A DNA stretch of 64,000 nucleotides from positions 434,001 to 498,000 of the forward strand of contig NZ_JABFTX010000003.1 of NCBI RefSeq assembly GCF_021404305.1, given 5' to 3'. How positions within the stretch are numbered: position 1 is the first letter of the stretch; each line of letters opens with the position of its first letter. This DNA is from Billgrantia ethanolica. GTDB taxonomy: Bacteria; Pseudomonadota; Gammaproteobacteria; Pseudomonadales; Halomonadaceae. Shown piece after piece: positions 1-10,930 of the stretch. Made by a program: the position numbers and the translations under genes. The notes beneath the pieces are model-generated. The model saw only the letters and a list, made by a program, of their open reading frames with translations. It was not told the DNA's origin and searched no databases.

Positions 1-1146
1 CATGTAGAGGCGGTCATTTCCTTGTATCGACTCGGGCAGCCGATCCTTTAATTGACGCAGGTAGCGCGCTCCGCCGTCGACGCTCTGTGCCGGGTCGAGG
101 CGATCGCTCACACCCATCTCGCCGGCGGTGGGCAGGGTCAGCATCATCAGCCCCCGCACACCGGTAGGCGAGGTGGCCTCGGGATCCCAGTGCGACTCCT
201 GATAGCCCAGCGCCGCCAGCAGCTTCCAGTCGAAGCCGGTGTTGCGCGCCGCTTCGCGAAACAGGTCGGCATAGGTGGGCAGGCGCTCGTTGAGGTGTGC
301 AATGAAGACCCGCGCGCCGACGTACTCGAGATAGTCGTCATGGCCGAAGTGGCGGGCCACCAGCTCGTCGAGCACGCCTGCCTGTTGCAGGCCGTAGAGG
401 AAGCGGTTGGCCGCCTGCTGCAACCTCAGACCGCCGCTGGCGGGAAAGGCCCATGCCATTGAGAGTGGCTTGCCCAGCGGGAAACCGCGCTCCACGCCGG
501 GGAAGAAGATCCGGTTGATACGGAACTGATGCTCGAAGACCACGGCAGCATCCAGGTAGCCGCCCTCCACTTGGCTCAGCAGCTCGGCGACTTCCACCTC
601 CGAGGATTCGCGCCACCCGAGCTCCGGATGTTCCGCCTGCAGCTCGCGCAGCACGCGATCGGTGCCCGACCCGCGGATGGTGCCGATGGTCAGGCCGGCG
701 AGGGCTTCCGGGTCTTTCACCGGCGGCAGGCCACGGCGATAGACCAGCAGCGGTTGCAGGTCGAGGATGGGGCGGCTATAGATAAGGTCGGGCTGGGTCA
801 GATCCAGCGGCAGGGCCGCCGCCGCCAGGTCGCCCTCCTGACGCACCGCGTCCAGCGCGCTCTGGATATGGTGGCGGGCATCCAGGGTCAGACTGACGCC
901 GAGATACTCGGCGAAACGGCGCATCAGCTCGTACTCGAAACCGGTCGGGCCGTGACGTCCCTCGTAATAGGTGGTTGGCGTATTGCGCGTATGGATGCTG
1001 ATGAAGTCGCGCTCGCGCACCTCTTCCAGCAGGCCGCTGGCAGGCTTGAAATGGCGGTAGGGGGTCAGGCACAGAACGACTCCCAGCAGCAGCATGGCGG
1101 CCAGGCGCAGACGGCTCAGCAATATTCGATTCGCGAACTCGGGCAT
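1..1146 (-). CDS. mltF: Membrane-bound lytic murein transglycosylase F (3' end outside window)
   Basis: MltF cleaves the peptidoglycan glycan strand with formation of 1,6-anhydro-MurNAc. From the ATG at 1146, 382 codons stay open to the window edge, so only the C-terminus is missing (the E. coli protein has about 518 residues). A hydrophobic N-terminal segment (about residues 15-27) fits a signal peptide or anchor. Next comes a periplasmic solute-binding (SBP_bac_3) type domain (about 40-260), then the lytic transglycosylase domain with the catalytic Glu317 in YQESHWDP, followed by [12 protein letters not shown]. The gene diverges from purL, a common gammaproteobacterial arrangement. Identification rests on the two-domain architecture and the ESHWDP motif. 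Confidence 0.93.
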   Translation of the reverse strand, partial: MPEFANRILLSRLRLAAMLLLGVVLCLTPYRHFKPASGLLEEVRERDFISIHTRNTPTTYYEGRHGPTGFEYELMRRFAEYLGVSLTLDARHHIQSALDAVRQEGDLAAAALPLDLTQPDLIYSRPILDLQPLLVYRRGLPPVKDPEALAGLTIGTIRGSGTDRVLRELQAEHPELGWRESSEVEVAELLSQVEGGYLDAAVVFEHQFRINRIFFPGVERGFPLGKPLSMAWAFPASGGLRLQQAANRFLYGLQQAGVLDELVARHFGHDDYLEYVGARVFIAHLNERLPTYADLFREAARNTGFDWKLLAALGYQESHWDPEATSPTGVRGLMMLTLPTAGEMGVSDRLDPAQSVDGGARYLRQLKDRLPESIQGNDRLYM

Positions 1147-1299
1147 TCAGCTGACGATCGGCGATGAGAGCTTCACGATAACGGCCCGAGACACGGCTGT
1201 CATCCGCTGCATTTCGTCTGCCCGTCGCTTTCCAGTATCATAGCGCCTTTCTTCGCCGCCGCGCGGCCCTTCCTCCGCTTGCTTCAGAGGCTTCAAGAC

Positions 1300-4200
1300 A
1301 TGCTCGAACTTCGAGGCGCGCCTGCCCTTTCCGCTTTCCGTCACGACAAGCTGCTGGCTGCCCTGCGCGCACGGGTTCCCGAGGTCGAGTCCCTGCACGC
1401 TTCCTACGTGCACTTCGTGGATCACGACGGTGAGCTATCCGACGATGAACGGAGTCTGCTCGGCCAGTTGCTCGACTATGGCGCCAAAGATGGCGCTCAG
1501 GGCGAGGCCGACGGCCAGCTGTTTCTGGTGGTGCCGCGTATCGGTACCCAGTCGCCGTGGTCGTCCAAGGCCACCGATATCGCCCGCAACTGCGGCCTGG
1601 CGCGGGTGCGCCGCCTCGAGCGGGGCGTTGCCTATCGCGTGGCGCTCAGGGCGCCGATGTCGGAAGCGGCCTTCATGGCGATTCGCGAGACCCTGCACGA
1701 TCGCATGACCGAGAGCGTGCTGGTCGATGCCTCCGATGCCGCTCAGCTGTTCGCTCATCACGAACCGGCCCCGCTGGGGCGGGTGGACATTCTCGAGGGC
1801 GGCCGGGCGGCGCTGGAGCAGGCCAACGTCGCGCTGGGCCTGGCCCTGGCCGAGGACGAGATCGACTATCTCGTCGAGGCGTTCCGCGAGCTTGCGCGCA
1901 ACCCCACCGACGTCGAACTGATGATGTTCGCCCAGGCCAACTCCGAGCACTGCCGACACAAGATCTTCAACGCCGACTGGGTGATCGACGGCGAGGCGCA
2001 GAGCCATTCGCTGTTCAAGATGATCAAGAACACCTACCAGGCTTCGCCCGGCGACATTCTCTCCGCCTACAGCGACAACGCCGCGGTGATCAAGGGCAGC
2101 GAGGCGGGGCGCTTCTTTGCCGCACCGCTGACCGGCAAGGCCGCCGAACGTGCCGTCTACGCTGCGCATCGCGAGCCGATCCATATCCTGATGAAGGTGG
2201 AAACCCACAACCATCCCACCGCCATCGCGCCCTACCCGGGGGCGGCTACCGGCGCCGGCGGCGAGATCCGTGACGAGGGGGCCACGGGCATCGGTTCCAA
2301 GCCCAAGGCGGGTCTGACCGGCTTCACCGTGTCCAACCTGCGCATTCCCGAGTTCGTCCAGCCCTGGGAAGCCTTCGACTACGGCAAGCCCGAGCGCATG
2401 CAGTCGGCGCTGGCCATCATGCTCGAAGGGCCCATCGGCGGTGCCTCGTTCAACAACGAGTTCGGCCGTCCCAACCTGACCGGATATTTCCGCACCTACG
2501 AGCAGGACACCCTGGGTGCCGGCGGTATCGAGCGGCGTGGCTATCACAAGCCGATCATGATCGCCGGCGGCTACGGCAACATTCGCGAGGGTCACGTCCA
2601 GAAAGGCGAGATTCCGGTCGGCGGCAAGCTGATCGTGGTGGGCGGCCCGGCCATGCTGATCGGCCTGGGCGGTGGTGCTGCCTCGTCGATGGCCTCCGGC
2701 GCCTCCAGCGCCGATCTCGACTTCGCCTCGGTACAGCGCGACAACGCCGAGATCGAGCGCCGCGCTCAGGAAGTGATCGACCGCTGCTGGGCGTTGGGCG
2801 AAGCCAACCCCATCCGTTTCATTCATGACGTCGGCGCCGGCGGGCTCTCCAATGCCTTGCCGGAGCTGGTCAAGGACGGCGGGCGCGGCGGCCTGTTCGA
2901 TCTGCGTGCGGTGCCCAATGCCGAGCCGGGCATGAGCCCGCTGGAGATCTGGTGCAACGAAGCCCAGGAGCGCTACGTGCTGGCGGTGGCGCCCGAGGAT
3001 CTCGACACCTTCGATGCGCTGTGCGCCCGCGAACGCTGCCCTTACGCGGTGGTCGGCGAGGCTACCGAGGCGCATCACCTGGAGGTGCGCGACGGCCACT
3101 TCGAGGCCCAGTCCATGGCAAGCAGGCCGGTCGATCTGCCGATGAGCGTGCTGTTCGGCAAGCCGCCGAAGATGCAGCGCGAGTTCCAGCGCGAGTCGCT
3201 GGAGCTGCCCGGCGTGATGCTCGACAACCTCGACCTGCGCGAGGCCATGGAGCGCGTGCTGCGGCTGCCCACGGTGGCTTCCAAGAGCTTCCTGATCACC
3301 ATCGGCGACCGCTCCATCACCGGTATGGTGGCCCGCGACCAGATGGTTGGCCCGTGGCAGGTGCCGGTGGCCGACGTCGCCGTGACCACGGCGAGCTTCG
3401 ATACCCATGCCGGCGAGGCCATGGCCATGGGTGAGCGCCCGCCGGTGGCGCTGATCGATCCGGCGGCCAGCGCCCGCCTGGCGGTGGCGGAGACCATCAC
3501 CAACCTGGCCGCCGCGCCGATCGCCAAGCTGTCCGACATCAAGCTCTCCGCTAACTGGATGAGTGCCGCGGATCACGTCGGCGAGAACCAGGCGCTGTTC
3601 GATGCCGTGCATGCGGTGGGCATGGAGCTGTGTCCGCAGCTCGGCATCGCCATTCCGGTGGGCAAGGACTCCATGTCCATGCGTACGGCCTGGCAGGCCG
3701 AGACCGACAAGGGCGAAAGCGAGGAGAAGAGTATCACCGCACCGCTGTCGCTGGTGGTCACCGGTTTCGCCCCGGTCACCGATGCGCTGAAGACCCTGAC
3801 ACCGCAGATCAACCTGGAGCAGGACGAGTCCGATCTGATCCTGATCGATCTGGGCGGCGGCAAGAACCGTCTGGGCGGCTCGGCGCTGGCGCAGGTCTAC
3901 GGTCAGCTTGGCAACGAATGTCCCGATCTCGACGATCCCGAGGATCTCAAGGCGTTCTTCGCCGTGATCCAGGGGCTCAATGCTGACGGCAAGCTTCTGG
4001 CCTACCACGACCGCAGCGACGGCGGTCTGCTGGTCACACTGCTGGAAATGGCCTTCGCCGCCCATGCCGGCCTCGAGATCAAGCTCGACTGGCTGATCGA
4101 CGAGCCTACCCAGGCGGTGGATGCGCTGTTCGCCGAGGAGCTCGGTGCGGTAATCCAGATCAATCGTCAGTACACCGAAGAGGTGCTGGCCCAGTTCGCC

Positions 4201-5250
4201 GCTGCGGGTATCGAGACCTGTGGCGTCATCGCCCGGCCGCGCTACGACGACCAGGTACGCGTGACCCTGTTCGAGGAGCCGCTGCTCGAGACCACCCGGC
4301 TGCTGGCCCAGCGTACCTGGGCCGAGACCAGCTACCGCATGCAGGCGCTGCGCGACAACCCCGACTGCGCCAAGAGCGAGTTCGACGGCCTGCTCGACGG
4401 TCGCGACCCGGGCCTCTCCGCGAGCCCTACCTTCGAGGTGAAAGAGGACGTCGCGGCACCGTTCGTCAACACCACACGCCCGGCGGTGGCCATTCTGCGC
4501 GAGCAGGGGGTCAACGGTCACCTGGAGATGGCCTGGGCCTTCCACCACGCCGGCTTCGAGTCGGTGGACGTGCACATGAGCGATATCCTCGCCGGACGTG
4601 TCGATCTCGCCTCGTTCAAGGGGCTCGTCGCCTGCGGCGGCTTCTCCTATGGCGACGTATTGGGAGCCGGCGGGGGTTGGGCCAAGTCGGTACTGTTCAA
4701 CCCGCGGGCACGGGAGCAGTTTGCGGCGTTCTTCGAGCGTGACGACAGCTTCGGCCTCGGCGTTTGTAACGGCTGCCAGATGTTCTCCCAACTGAAGGAG
4801 CTGATTCCCGGCGCAGACAGCTGGCCGCGTTTCGTGCGTAACGAATCCGAGCAGTTCGAGGCCCGGGTGGCAATGGTTCAGGTAGAGCAGAGCCCATCGA
4901 TCCTGCTTGCCGGTATGGAGGGCTCGCGGCTACCCATTGCCGTGGCTCACGGTGAAGGGCGCGCCGAGTTCCGCGACAGCGCGCACCTGCGCAGCATGCA
5001 GGGCAGTTCTCAGGTTGCCCTGCGCTACGTCGACAACTATGGCCAGGTAACTACCCACTACCCGTCCAACCCCAATGGCTCGCCTTCCGGTATCACCGGG
5101 CTCACCACGCCGGATGGGCGGGTGACCATCATGATGCCGCACCCCGAGCGTGTGGTGCGGGCGGTCACCAACTCCTGGCGGCCCGTGGAATGGACCCGCG
5201 ACGGTGCCTGGCTGCGGTTGTTCCGTAATGCCAGGGTATGGCTGGGCTGA
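1300..5250 (+). CDS. purL: Phosphoribosylformylglycinamidine synthase (FGAR amidotransferase)
   Basis: Single-chain large PurL of 1316 residues, the gammaproteobacterial form. It converts FGAR, ATP and glutamine to FGAM in purine synthesis. The N-terminal PurS-like part and two ATP-binding FGAM-synthase halves are followed by a C-terminal class I glutaminase with Cys1156 in GVCNGCQM and the His1281/Glu1283 pair in HPERV. I start at the ATG at 1300 ([11 protein letters not shown]), which has AGAGG about ten bases upstream. A TTG at 1279 would add seven residues but has weaker support. A hairpin terminator follows the gene. Confidence 0.97.
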   Translation: MLELRGAPALSAFRHDKLLAALRARVPEVESLHASYVHFVDHDGELSDDERSLLGQLLDYGAKDGAQGEADGQLFLVVPRIGTQSPWSSKATDIARNCGLARVRRLERGVAYRVALRAPMSEAAFMAIRETLHDRMTESVLVDASDAAQLFAHHEPAPLGRVDILEGGRAALEQANVALGLALAEDEIDYLVEAFRELARNPTDVELMMFAQANSEHCRHKIFNADWVIDGEAQSHSLFKMIKNTYQASPGDILSAYSDNAAVIKGSEAGRFFAAPLTGKAAERAVYAAHREPIHILMKVETHNHPTAIAPYPGAATGAGGEIRDEGATGIGSKPKAGLTGFTVSNLRIPEFVQPWEAFDYGKPERMQSALAIMLEGPIGGASFNNEFGRPNLTGYFRTYEQDTLGAGGIERRGYHKPIMIAGGYGNIREGHVQKGEIPVGGKLIVVGGPAMLIGLGGGAASSMASGASSADLDFASVQRDNAEIERRAQEVIDRCWALGEANPIRFIHDVGAGGLSNALPELVKDGGRGGLFDLRAVPNAEPGMSPLEIWCNEAQERYVLAVAPEDLDTFDALCARERCPYAVVGEATEAHHLEVRDGHFEAQSMASRPVDLPMSVLFGKPPKMQREFQRESLELPGVMLDNLDLREAMERVLRLPTVASKSFLITIGDRSITGMVARDQMVGPWQVPVADVAVTTASFDTHAGEAMAMGERPPVALIDPAASARLAVAETITNLAAAPIAKLSDIKLSANWMSAADHVGENQALFDAVHAVGMELCPQLGIAIPVGKDSMSMRTAWQAETDKGESEEKSITAPLSLVVTGFAPVTDALKTLTPQINLEQDESDLILIDLGGGKNRLGGSALAQVYGQLGNECPDLDDPEDLKAFFAVIQGLNADGKLLAYHDRSDGGLLVTLLEMAFAAHAGLEIKLDWLIDEPTQAVDALFAEELGAVIQINRQYTEEVLAQFAAAGIETCGVIARPRYDDQVRVTLFEEPLLETTRLLAQRTWAETSYRMQALRDNPDCAKSEFDGLLDGRDPGLSASPTFEVKEDVAAPFVNTTRPAVAILREQGVNGHLEMAWAFHHAGFESVDVHMSDILAGRVDLASFKGLVACGGFSYGDVLGAGGGWAKSVLFNPRAREQFAAFFERDDSFGLGVCNGCQMFSQLKELIPGADSWPRFVRNESEQFEARVAMVQVEQSPSILLAGMEGSRLPIAVAHGEGRAEFRDSAHLRSMQGSSQVALRYVDNYGQVTTHYPSNPNGSPSGITGLTTPDGRVTIMMPHPERVVRAVTNSWRPVEWTRDGAWLRLFRNARVWLG

Positions 5251-5272
5251 TCTTGCCCGTCATTCGCAAATG

Positions 5273-5299
5273 AAAGAGGCGGCCAGTGGCCGCCTCTTT
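5273..5299. terminator. Bidirectional rho-independent terminator
   Basis: Perfect 12-bp inverted repeat AAAGAGGCGGCC-AGT-GGCCGCCTCTTT. The A-run and T-run lie on the two sides, so it can serve both purL and the convergent gene that ends at 5368. Confidence 0.85.
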
Positions 5300-5367
5300 G
5301 CTTCATGCTGTTCTGGCTTATCCCTGCCTGGGTATCGCTGACTCCGAGAGGCGGGATTGAGTCGCCC

Positions 5368-5859
5368 TCAGGCGCGCTGTTCCATCTGCCTCGGTTCGCT
5401 GCGTGAGGCGACGAAGCCCTCCAGTACCACATGCTCTGCCTGCTTCTGCTTGATGATCGCTGTCTGTGCCGGGTACAGCGCCGTCACGGTGCTGGCTTCA
5501 CGCAGATGCTTGTGGAAATGCAGCGATTGCTCGGCATCGACGATCGCCTGGGTAAGGGTCTCGTGCGCCTGTAGTGGTGTATCGATGAACAACGGTGGCG
5601 ACATGGCCTGTGCCGCCTGTTGGGTGGCGCCTTCCGGCAGGCCCAGTTGGCGCGAAAGACGGCGGAGCTCCTCGACACGCATTTCGCACTGGATGCCGAG
5701 CGAGGCCAACAGCCGGCTCACGGAGGTATCGAAGGGTAGAAAGCTGAAGGCAAGCCTTCGATACCGAGTCACCTCGGCACGTTCGTGGGCTTCAGCGAGT
5801 GTCAACAGCTCATCCAGCGCCAGGGCCCGCCTGGCGATCGTTATTGGTCTTTCTGGCAT
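5368..5859 (-). CDS. Ferritin-like superfamily protein of unknown function
   Basis: 163 residues from the ATG at 5859, which has AGAGGA eight bases upstream; an in-frame 92-residue upstream extension lacks protein character. The chain looks all-helical. It has repeated acidic/histidine motifs typical of a four-helix diiron bundle: EAHERAEVTRYRRLA, a second CEMRVEELRRL segment and EQSLHFHKHL. These resemble the E-x6-Y and E-x2-H ligand patterns of rubrerythrin or ferritin-like proteins. The gene stands alone, convergent with purL. A diiron role is inferred from the motifs and I cannot assign a reaction. Confidence 0.6.
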   Translation of the reverse strand: MPERPITIARRALALDELLTLAEAHERAEVTRYRRLAFSFLPFDTSVSRLLASLGIQCEMRVEELRRLSRQLGLPEGATQQAAQAMSPPLFIDTPLQAHETLTQAIVDAEQSLHFHKHLREASTVTALYPAQTAIIKQKQAEHVVLEGFVASRSEPRQMEQRA

Positions 5860-6186
5860 GGCAGTGTCCTCTTGTCGGAGGCTGAGCATCGGCTGCTTCC
5901 CTGCTTGATTCCACAGCGCTGGAATGATGCTCGAATAGTGCCCCCAGTTTGCATGACCTTCATCAAGTTTCGAGGCGTTTAGGTCTGAAGAACCAGTGAT
6001 TCCATCCACCGGTATGACGCAAACCACCCGCTTTCCCATCGCCCTAGGGTGGTCTCGTCCGACACGGCACTGAGTTTTCACTATAGTCGAACTGCGGAAG
6101 AAGCCATGAAGAAAAATGAAACGAAGGTTTGACAACTGTAGCCGTCACGCCAGACTGCCGAGACCAACGACAAGAGGCTGCGAGGC
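5860..6186. other. Divergent intergenic region
   Basis: 327 bases between the divergent ferritin-like and crotonase genes. It is less GC-rich near 6070-6150 and contains a TTGACA at about 6134, but I see no well-spaced -10 element. No RNA gene or convincing short reading frame is visible. Confidence 0.5.
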
Positions 6187-6981
6187 ATGACTAGGGAAGT
6201 CTTTCATGAGCGAGTGACACTGGAATTTCAGGATCATGTCGCCGAGGTTACATTGGTGCGTCCCCGTGAGCACAACGGCCTCGATTGGGCGATGATCGAC
6301 GCTCTGCTGGCGGCGCAGCAGCACCTGACCAAGCTTGAGGGGCTGCGCGCTGTGGTGCTACAGGGAGAAGGGGAGAGCTTCTGCGCCGGGCTCGACATGG
6401 CGGCGATCATGTCTCGTCCCGAACGGCTGCCCTCGCTGCTGGCTCCCGATGAACAGGGCATCAATCCGGTACAGCGCCTGGCGCTTGGCTGGCGCGATGC
6501 CGGCGTGCCGGTGATCGCCGCGCTGCACGGGCACGTCTATGGCGGCGGGCTGCAGATTGCCCTGGGCGCCGACGTTCGCGTGGTGCATCCCGAGGCCCGG
6601 CTGGCACTGCTGGAGATCGTCTGGGGCATCATTCCCGACATGGGCATCAGCGTGACAGGGGAGCCGATTCGCAGCGATGTGCTGCGCGAGCTGGCCTGGA
6701 CCGGGCGCAAGGTAGGCGGTGAGGAAGCGGTTGCGCTGGGGCTCGGCACGCGTCTCGCCGATGATCCACGGCGTACCGCGCGAGACATTGCCACCGCGGT
6801 GGCGGCGCGCTCGCCCAAGGCGGTGGCGGCGGCACGTGAACTCTTCACGCGCGCCCCTGCTATGTCGAAGCGCGAGCGCCTGGCGCTGGAGGCCAGTCTG
6901 CAGCGCGGCCTGCTTGGCGGCGAGGAGCAGCTGGAAGCGGTAGCAGCCAGGATGGCCGGACGCGAGCCTCGCTTCACCTGA
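6187..6981 (+). CDS. Enoyl-CoA hydratase/isomerase (crotonase) family protein
   Basis: 264 residues with the crotonase fold. The oxyanion-hole segments are visible as FCAGLDMAAI (about residue 67) and HGHVYGGGLQIALGADVRV (about 115-133), followed by the usual GIIPDMG stretch. The start at 6187 is supported by AAGAGG upstream. Residues that would tell hydratase from isomerase or hydrolase are not conclusive: position 143 reads LLEIVWGI, without the classic catalytic glutamates of hydratase. The substrate is unknown. It stands alone ahead of radD, with a gap of 55 bases. Confidence 0.85.
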   Translation: MTREVFHERVTLEFQDHVAEVTLVRPREHNGLDWAMIDALLAAQQHLTKLEGLRAVVLQGEGESFCAGLDMAAIMSRPERLPSLLAPDEQGINPVQRLALGWRDAGVPVIAALHGHVYGGGLQIALGADVRVVHPEARLALLEIVWGIIPDMGISVTGEPIRSDVLRELAWTGRKVGGEEAVALGLGTRLADDPRRTARDIATAVAARSPKAVAAARELFTRAPAMSKRERLALEASLQRGLLGGEEQLEAVAARMAGREPRFT

Positions 6982-7036
6982 TTTCGTGCCCGCGGGCGGG
7001 TAAGATGAGCGGCCATCGATTGCCGACTGTCCGCAC

Positions 7037-8872
7037 ATGAGAACCGTCACCCCGCCCGACACCGCCGCCCCTGCGCTGCGCCCCTACCAGCAGGAGGCGG
7101 TGCGCCGCGTGGTGGCGCACTTCCGCGCCAGCGACGAGCCGGCGGTGGTGGTGCTGCCCACCGGCAGCGGCAAGTCGCTGGTCATCGCCGAGCTGGCGCG
7201 ACTCGCCCGCGGGCGGGTGCTGGTACTGGCCCACGTGCGTGAGCTGGTGGTGCAGAACCACGCCAAGTACCTGGCCTATGGCCTCGAGGCGGACATCTTC
7301 AGTGCCGGCCTGGGGCGCAAGGAGAGCGCCCGCCAGGTGGTGTTCGGTTCGGTACAGTCGGTGGTGCGCAACCTTTCGCGCTTCGATGCATCCGCCCCGG
7401 AGCAGGGCCGTTTCACCCTGCTGGTAATCGATGAATGCCACCGCGTCGCGCCGGACAAGGAGGCCAGCTATCGTCGTGTGATCGAAGCGCTCAGGCAGGT
7501 CAATCCGCGGCTCAAGGTGTTGGGCCTGACCGCTACGCCCTATCGCCTGGGCCAGGGCTTCATCTATCACCGCCATCACCATGGCATGGTGCGCGGCGAC
7601 GACGACTGCTTCTTTCGCGACTGCGTGTTCGAGCAGCCGCTGCGGCTGATGGTCAGGCAGGGCTACCTGGCCGAACCCAGGCGCGTGGATGCTGCTGTGG
7701 AGCGCTACGATTTTTCCGCGCTGGTGCCGGGCGCGGGCGGGGTGTTCCGCGAGGAGGAGCTAAACCGGGTGGCGGCGGGCAATCGTGCTACGCCGGGTAT
7801 CGTCGCCGAGATCGTCGAGCGCGCCCGCAGCCGCCAGGGCGTGATGCTGTTCGCCGCCAGCGTGGTCCACGCTGAGGAGGTGCTCGGCTACCTGCCGGCC
7901 GCCGAGGCGGCGCTGATCACCGGCGAGACGCCGTCGCGGGAGCGCGAGCGCATCATTGCCGCCTTCAAGGCCCGTGAGCTCAAGTACCTGGTCAACGTGG
8001 CGGTGCTCACCACCGGCTTCGACGCGCCTCATGTCGATCTGATCGCCATTCTGCGACCTACCGAGTCGGTGAGTCTCTATCAGCAGATCGTCGGTCGCGG
8101 CCTACGCCTGGCCCCGGGCAAGCGCGACTGCCTGATTCTCGACTACGCCGGCAACCCCTGGGATCTCTATGCGCCGGAAGTGGGCAGCCCGCGCTCGGCC
8201 TCGGACACCGAGCCGGTGCAGGTCGAATGCCCCGCTTGCGGCCATGCCAACCTGTTCTGGGGCCGCAAGGAGGGCGAAATCGTCATCGAGCATTTCGGCA
8301 GGCGCTGTCAGGGGCTCGTTGAACGCGCCCGACCCCGCGCGAAAAACATAAGGTCAGCATCGACAACGTCTGCGATGGAGCAGTGCTCGTTCCGCTACCG
8401 CTTCAAGGTGTGCGGCGAGTGTGGTGCCGAGAACGATATCGCGGCGCGGCGCTGCCATGGCTGCCAGACCCAGTTGGTCGACGCCGACGACAAGCTCAAG
8501 GAGGCGCTGCGCCTCAGGGATGCCCGGGTGCTGCGGGTGGCCGGTATGCAGCTCGAGGCCACCGTCAACGGCCGCGGGCTGCCGCGGCTCAAGGTCACCT
8601 ACCACGACGAGGACGGGACGAGCCTGAGCGAGTGGTTCGCTTTGGAAACCCCGGCTCAGCGCGCCGCCTTCGCTGCGGTGTTCCTGCGCGATCACCTGCG
8701 TGCGCCTGGAGCGCGCTGGCAGCCGCTGAGTGCCGAAGAGGTCATCGCCGAGCGTCGGCGCCTGCGACATCCCGATTTCGTGGTGGGGCGCAAGGTGGGG
8801 CGCCACTGGCAGGTGCGCGAAAAGCTGTTCGACTATACCGGGCGCTATCGCAAGGCCGAGGCGGTGGAGTGA
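7037..8872 (+). CDS. radD: RadD (YejH) superfamily 2 helicase-like DNA repair ATPase
   Basis: 611 residues that line up with E. coli RadD (586) along the whole chain. Visible are the Q-motif/Walker A LPTGSGKS (about residues 41-48), the DECH box in VIDECHR, the GLTATP motif III, the C-terminal helicase motifs [13 protein letters not shown] and [13 protein letters not shown], and two Cys clusters ([12 protein letters not shown] and [13 protein letters not shown]) of the zinc region. In E. coli RadD aids RecA-dependent recombination and recovery from template switching. The linker just after RRCQG (around 8310-8370) differs from E. coli and is longer. Confidence 0.93.
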   Translation: MRTVTPPDTAAPALRPYQQEAVRRVVAHFRASDEPAVVVLPTGSGKSLVIAELARLARGRVLVLAHVRELVVQNHAKYLAYGLEADIFSAGLGRKESARQVVFGSVQSVVRNLSRFDASAPEQGRFTLLVIDECHRVAPDKEASYRRVIEALRQVNPRLKVLGLTATPYRLGQGFIYHRHHHGMVRGDDDCFFRDCVFEQPLRLMVRQGYLAEPRRVDAAVERYDFSALVPGAGGVFREEELNRVAAGNRATPGIVAEIVERARSRQGVMLFAASVVHAEEVLGYLPAAEAALITGETPSRERERIIAAFKARELKYLVNVAVLTTGFDAPHVDLIAILRPTESVSLYQQIVGRGLRLAPGKRDCLILDYAGNPWDLYAPEVGSPRSASDTEPVQVECPACGHANLFWGRKEGEIVIEHFGRRCQGLVERARPRAKNIRSASTTSAMEQCSFRYRFKVCGECGAENDIAARRCHGCQTQLVDADDKLKEALRLRDARVLRVAGMQLEATVNGRGLPRLKVTYHDEDGTSLSEWFALETPAQRAAFAAVFLRDHLRAPGARWQPLSAEEVIAERRRLRHPDFVVGRKVGRHWQVREKLFDYTGRYRKAEAVE

Positions 8873-9044
8873 GGCCGACACTCACGCCGCGATTGGTGTG
8901 ATCAGGTCGAGCTTTCCGACTGCCAAGCATCGTCCACCGCTGGGGGCCTGTGTCGAGGCCGGGCCGGACTTACCCTGACCCTGCACTCTTGTTAGACTGC
9001 AGGATCGATCATCAGACCAGCCCAGCCGAGAGGCCAGCCCCCGC

Positions 9045-10034
9045 GTGAGCGAGACGCCCCCCACGGCTGTTGCCGAACAGCCGGCCGCGAGCGACGCCGA
9101 GACCCAGTCGGCGGTGCTGGCGCGGCTGTTCGACGAGCCGATCACCGAGCTGCCCGAGGATCTCTACATCCCGCCGGAGGCGCTGCGCATCTTCCTCGAA
9201 GCGTTCGAGGGGCCGCTCGACCTGCTGCTCTACCTGATTCGCCGTCAGAACCTGGATATCCTGGCCATCGACGTGGCTGCCATCACGCGCCAGTACATCG
9301 AGTACGTGGAGCTGATGAAGGCGATGGAGATCGAGCTGGCCGGGGAGTACCTGCTGATGGCGGCGATGCTGGCCGAGATCAAGTCGCGCACCCTGCTGCC
9401 GCGCCCCCCGAAAGAGGGGGGCGACGAGGCGGAGGAGGACCCCCGCGCCGAGCTGATCCGCCGCCTGCAGGAGTACGAGCAGCTCAAGAGCGCCGCCGAG
9501 GCGTTGGCCGAGCTGCCGCGAGTGGGGCGCGACTGGTTCCCGGCGCGGGCGGCGCTGCCGCCGCTGCAGGCCCGGGTGATTCATCCCGATGTGGAACTCG
9601 ACGAGCTACTCGGTGCGCTGGCCGGCATCCTGCGTCGTGCCGAGCTCAACCAGGCTCACCAGGTGGGGCGCGAGGTGCTCTCGACCCGGGAGCGCATGTT
9701 GGCCATCATGGAGCGCCTGAACCACGAACACTACACCCCCTTCGAGGCGCTGTTCACGCTCGAGGAGGGGCGCGCGGGGGTGATCGTCACCTTCATGGCC
9801 ATCCTCGAGCTGGCCAAGGAGGCGATGATCGAGATCGTGCAAAATGCGCCACTGTCGCCGATCCACTTGCGTGCCCGGGCGCCACGGGAGTACAGCGAGG
9901 AAGCGGCTTTCGATGACGATGGGGCCGACGTCGAGAGCCCCTTTGCCGAAGGTCCCGATTTCGAGGAGCCCGGTTTTGAAGAGTCAGGCGCCGAAGTGGA
10001 GGAAAGCATGCCCCGGGGAGATGAGCGCTCATGA
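9045..10034 (+). CDS. scpA: Segregation and condensation protein A
   Basis: Kleisin of the SMC-ScpAB condensin complex. It has 329 residues; the core carries FEGPLDLLLYLIRRQNLDI and LAGEYLLMAAMLAEIKSRTLLP, both signatures of ScpA. The start is a GTG at 9045 with GAGAGG upstream at long spacing. The C-terminal 50 residues are a very acidic tail not needed by the family. The stop overlaps the scpB start (ATGA), so the two are translationally coupled, and scpB in turn couples to rluB. No smc gene is in the window. Confidence 0.95.
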   Translation: MSETPPTAVAEQPAASDAETQSAVLARLFDEPITELPEDLYIPPEALRIFLEAFEGPLDLLLYLIRRQNLDILAIDVAAITRQYIEYVELMKAMEIELAGEYLLMAAMLAEIKSRTLLPRPPKEGGDEAEEDPRAELIRRLQEYEQLKSAAEALAELPRVGRDWFPARAALPPLQARVIHPDVELDELLGALAGILRRAELNQAHQVGREVLSTRERMLAIMERLNHEHYTPFEALFTLEEGRAGVIVTFMAILELAKEAMIEIVQNAPLSPIHLRARAPREYSEEAAFDDDGADVESPFAEGPDFEEPGFEESGAEVEESMPRGDERS

Positions 10035-10930
10035 CCGCCATGGAGCTGCCCGACAGCCTCGATGAAATTCTCGAGGCGGCACTGCTGGCAGCGGCCGAGC
10101 CGCTGTCGCTGGAGCGGCTCGAGGGTCTGTTCGACGACCATGAGCGGCCCCAGCGGCGCAGCCTGCGCGAGGCGCTCGAGCGGGTGGGGCTGCGCCACGA
10201 GCGGGGGGCGCTCGAGCTGATCGAAACCGCCTCTGGCTACCAGCTGCGCATTCGTCCACGGCTTTCGCCCTGGGTGTCGCGGCTGTGGGACGAGCGCCCG
10301 CAGCGCTATTCTCGGGCGCTGCTGGAGACGCTGGCGCTGATCGCCTATCGTCAGCCGGTGACCCGCGGCGATATCGAGGAGGTGCGCGGTGTGGCGGTGA
10401 GCAGTTCGATCATGCGCACCCTGGCCGAACGCGGCTGGATTCGCGTGGTCGGACAGCGCGACGTTCCCGGGCGACCGGCGGTCTACGCCACCACGCGGCA
10501 GTTCCTCGACGACTTCGGTCTCAAGACGCTGGACGAGTTGCCGCCCATGCACGAACTCAAGGGCATGGCCGAGCCGCTGTTCGAGGACGAGTCGCCGCCA
10601 CCGCCCAGCCCCCTGCTGGAGCAGGCCGGCGAGTCGGCGACCGGTGACGAGGATGAAACCGAGGACGCTACGCTCGACGACATCGAAGACGATTCGTTCG
10701 ACGACGAGGCGTTCGACGACGAACCCATGGACGAGCGTATCGCCGCACAGGCGACGCTTGACCCAACGACGGCCGGGATGGCTGACGAAACACACGCCGG
10801 GAAGGCGTCCGACAGGCCGGGACTGAGCTTCGCCGATCTCGAAGCGCGCCTGGCCGAACGTGCCCGCACCAGCGTCGACGATGACGGCGGAGCGGGGGCG
10901 GAATCCACCGTAGACGAGAAGTCAGAATGA
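10031..10930 (+). CDS. scpB: Segregation and condensation protein B
   Basis: Winged-helix partner of ScpA. The first 180 residues match the family (SLRQ.., [34 protein letters not shown] is split over 10310-10410; then [12 protein letters not shown]). The last 110 residues are a low-complexity Asp/Glu-rich extension, unusual in length for ScpB (bacterial ScpB is often about 200 residues). It overlaps scpA and rluB by four bases each. Confidence 0.94.
   Translation: MTAMELPDSLDEILEAALLAAAEPLSLERLEGLFDDHERPQRRSLREALERVGLRHERGALELIETASGYQLRIRPRLSPWVSRLWDERPQRYSRALLETLALIAYRQPVTRGDIEEVRGVAVSSSIMRTLAERGWIRVVGQRDVPGRPAVYATTRQFLDDFGLKTLDELPPMHELKGMAEPLFEDESPPPPSPLLEQAGESATGDEDETEDATLDDIEDDSFDDEAFDDEPMDERIAAQATLDPTTAGMADETHAGKASDRPGLSFADLEARLAERARTSVDDDGGAGAESTVDEKSE

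Noticed and set aside
1435..4791. A 1118-codon leftward frame antisense to purL
   Set aside because: A high-GC shadow frame; His/Gly/Arg-rich with no domain, lying on a fully recognised gene.
8310..8370. Possible frameshift in radD where the linker differs from E. coli
   Set aside because: The reading frame stays open and homologous motifs resume in the same frame; a lineage-specific linker is simpler.
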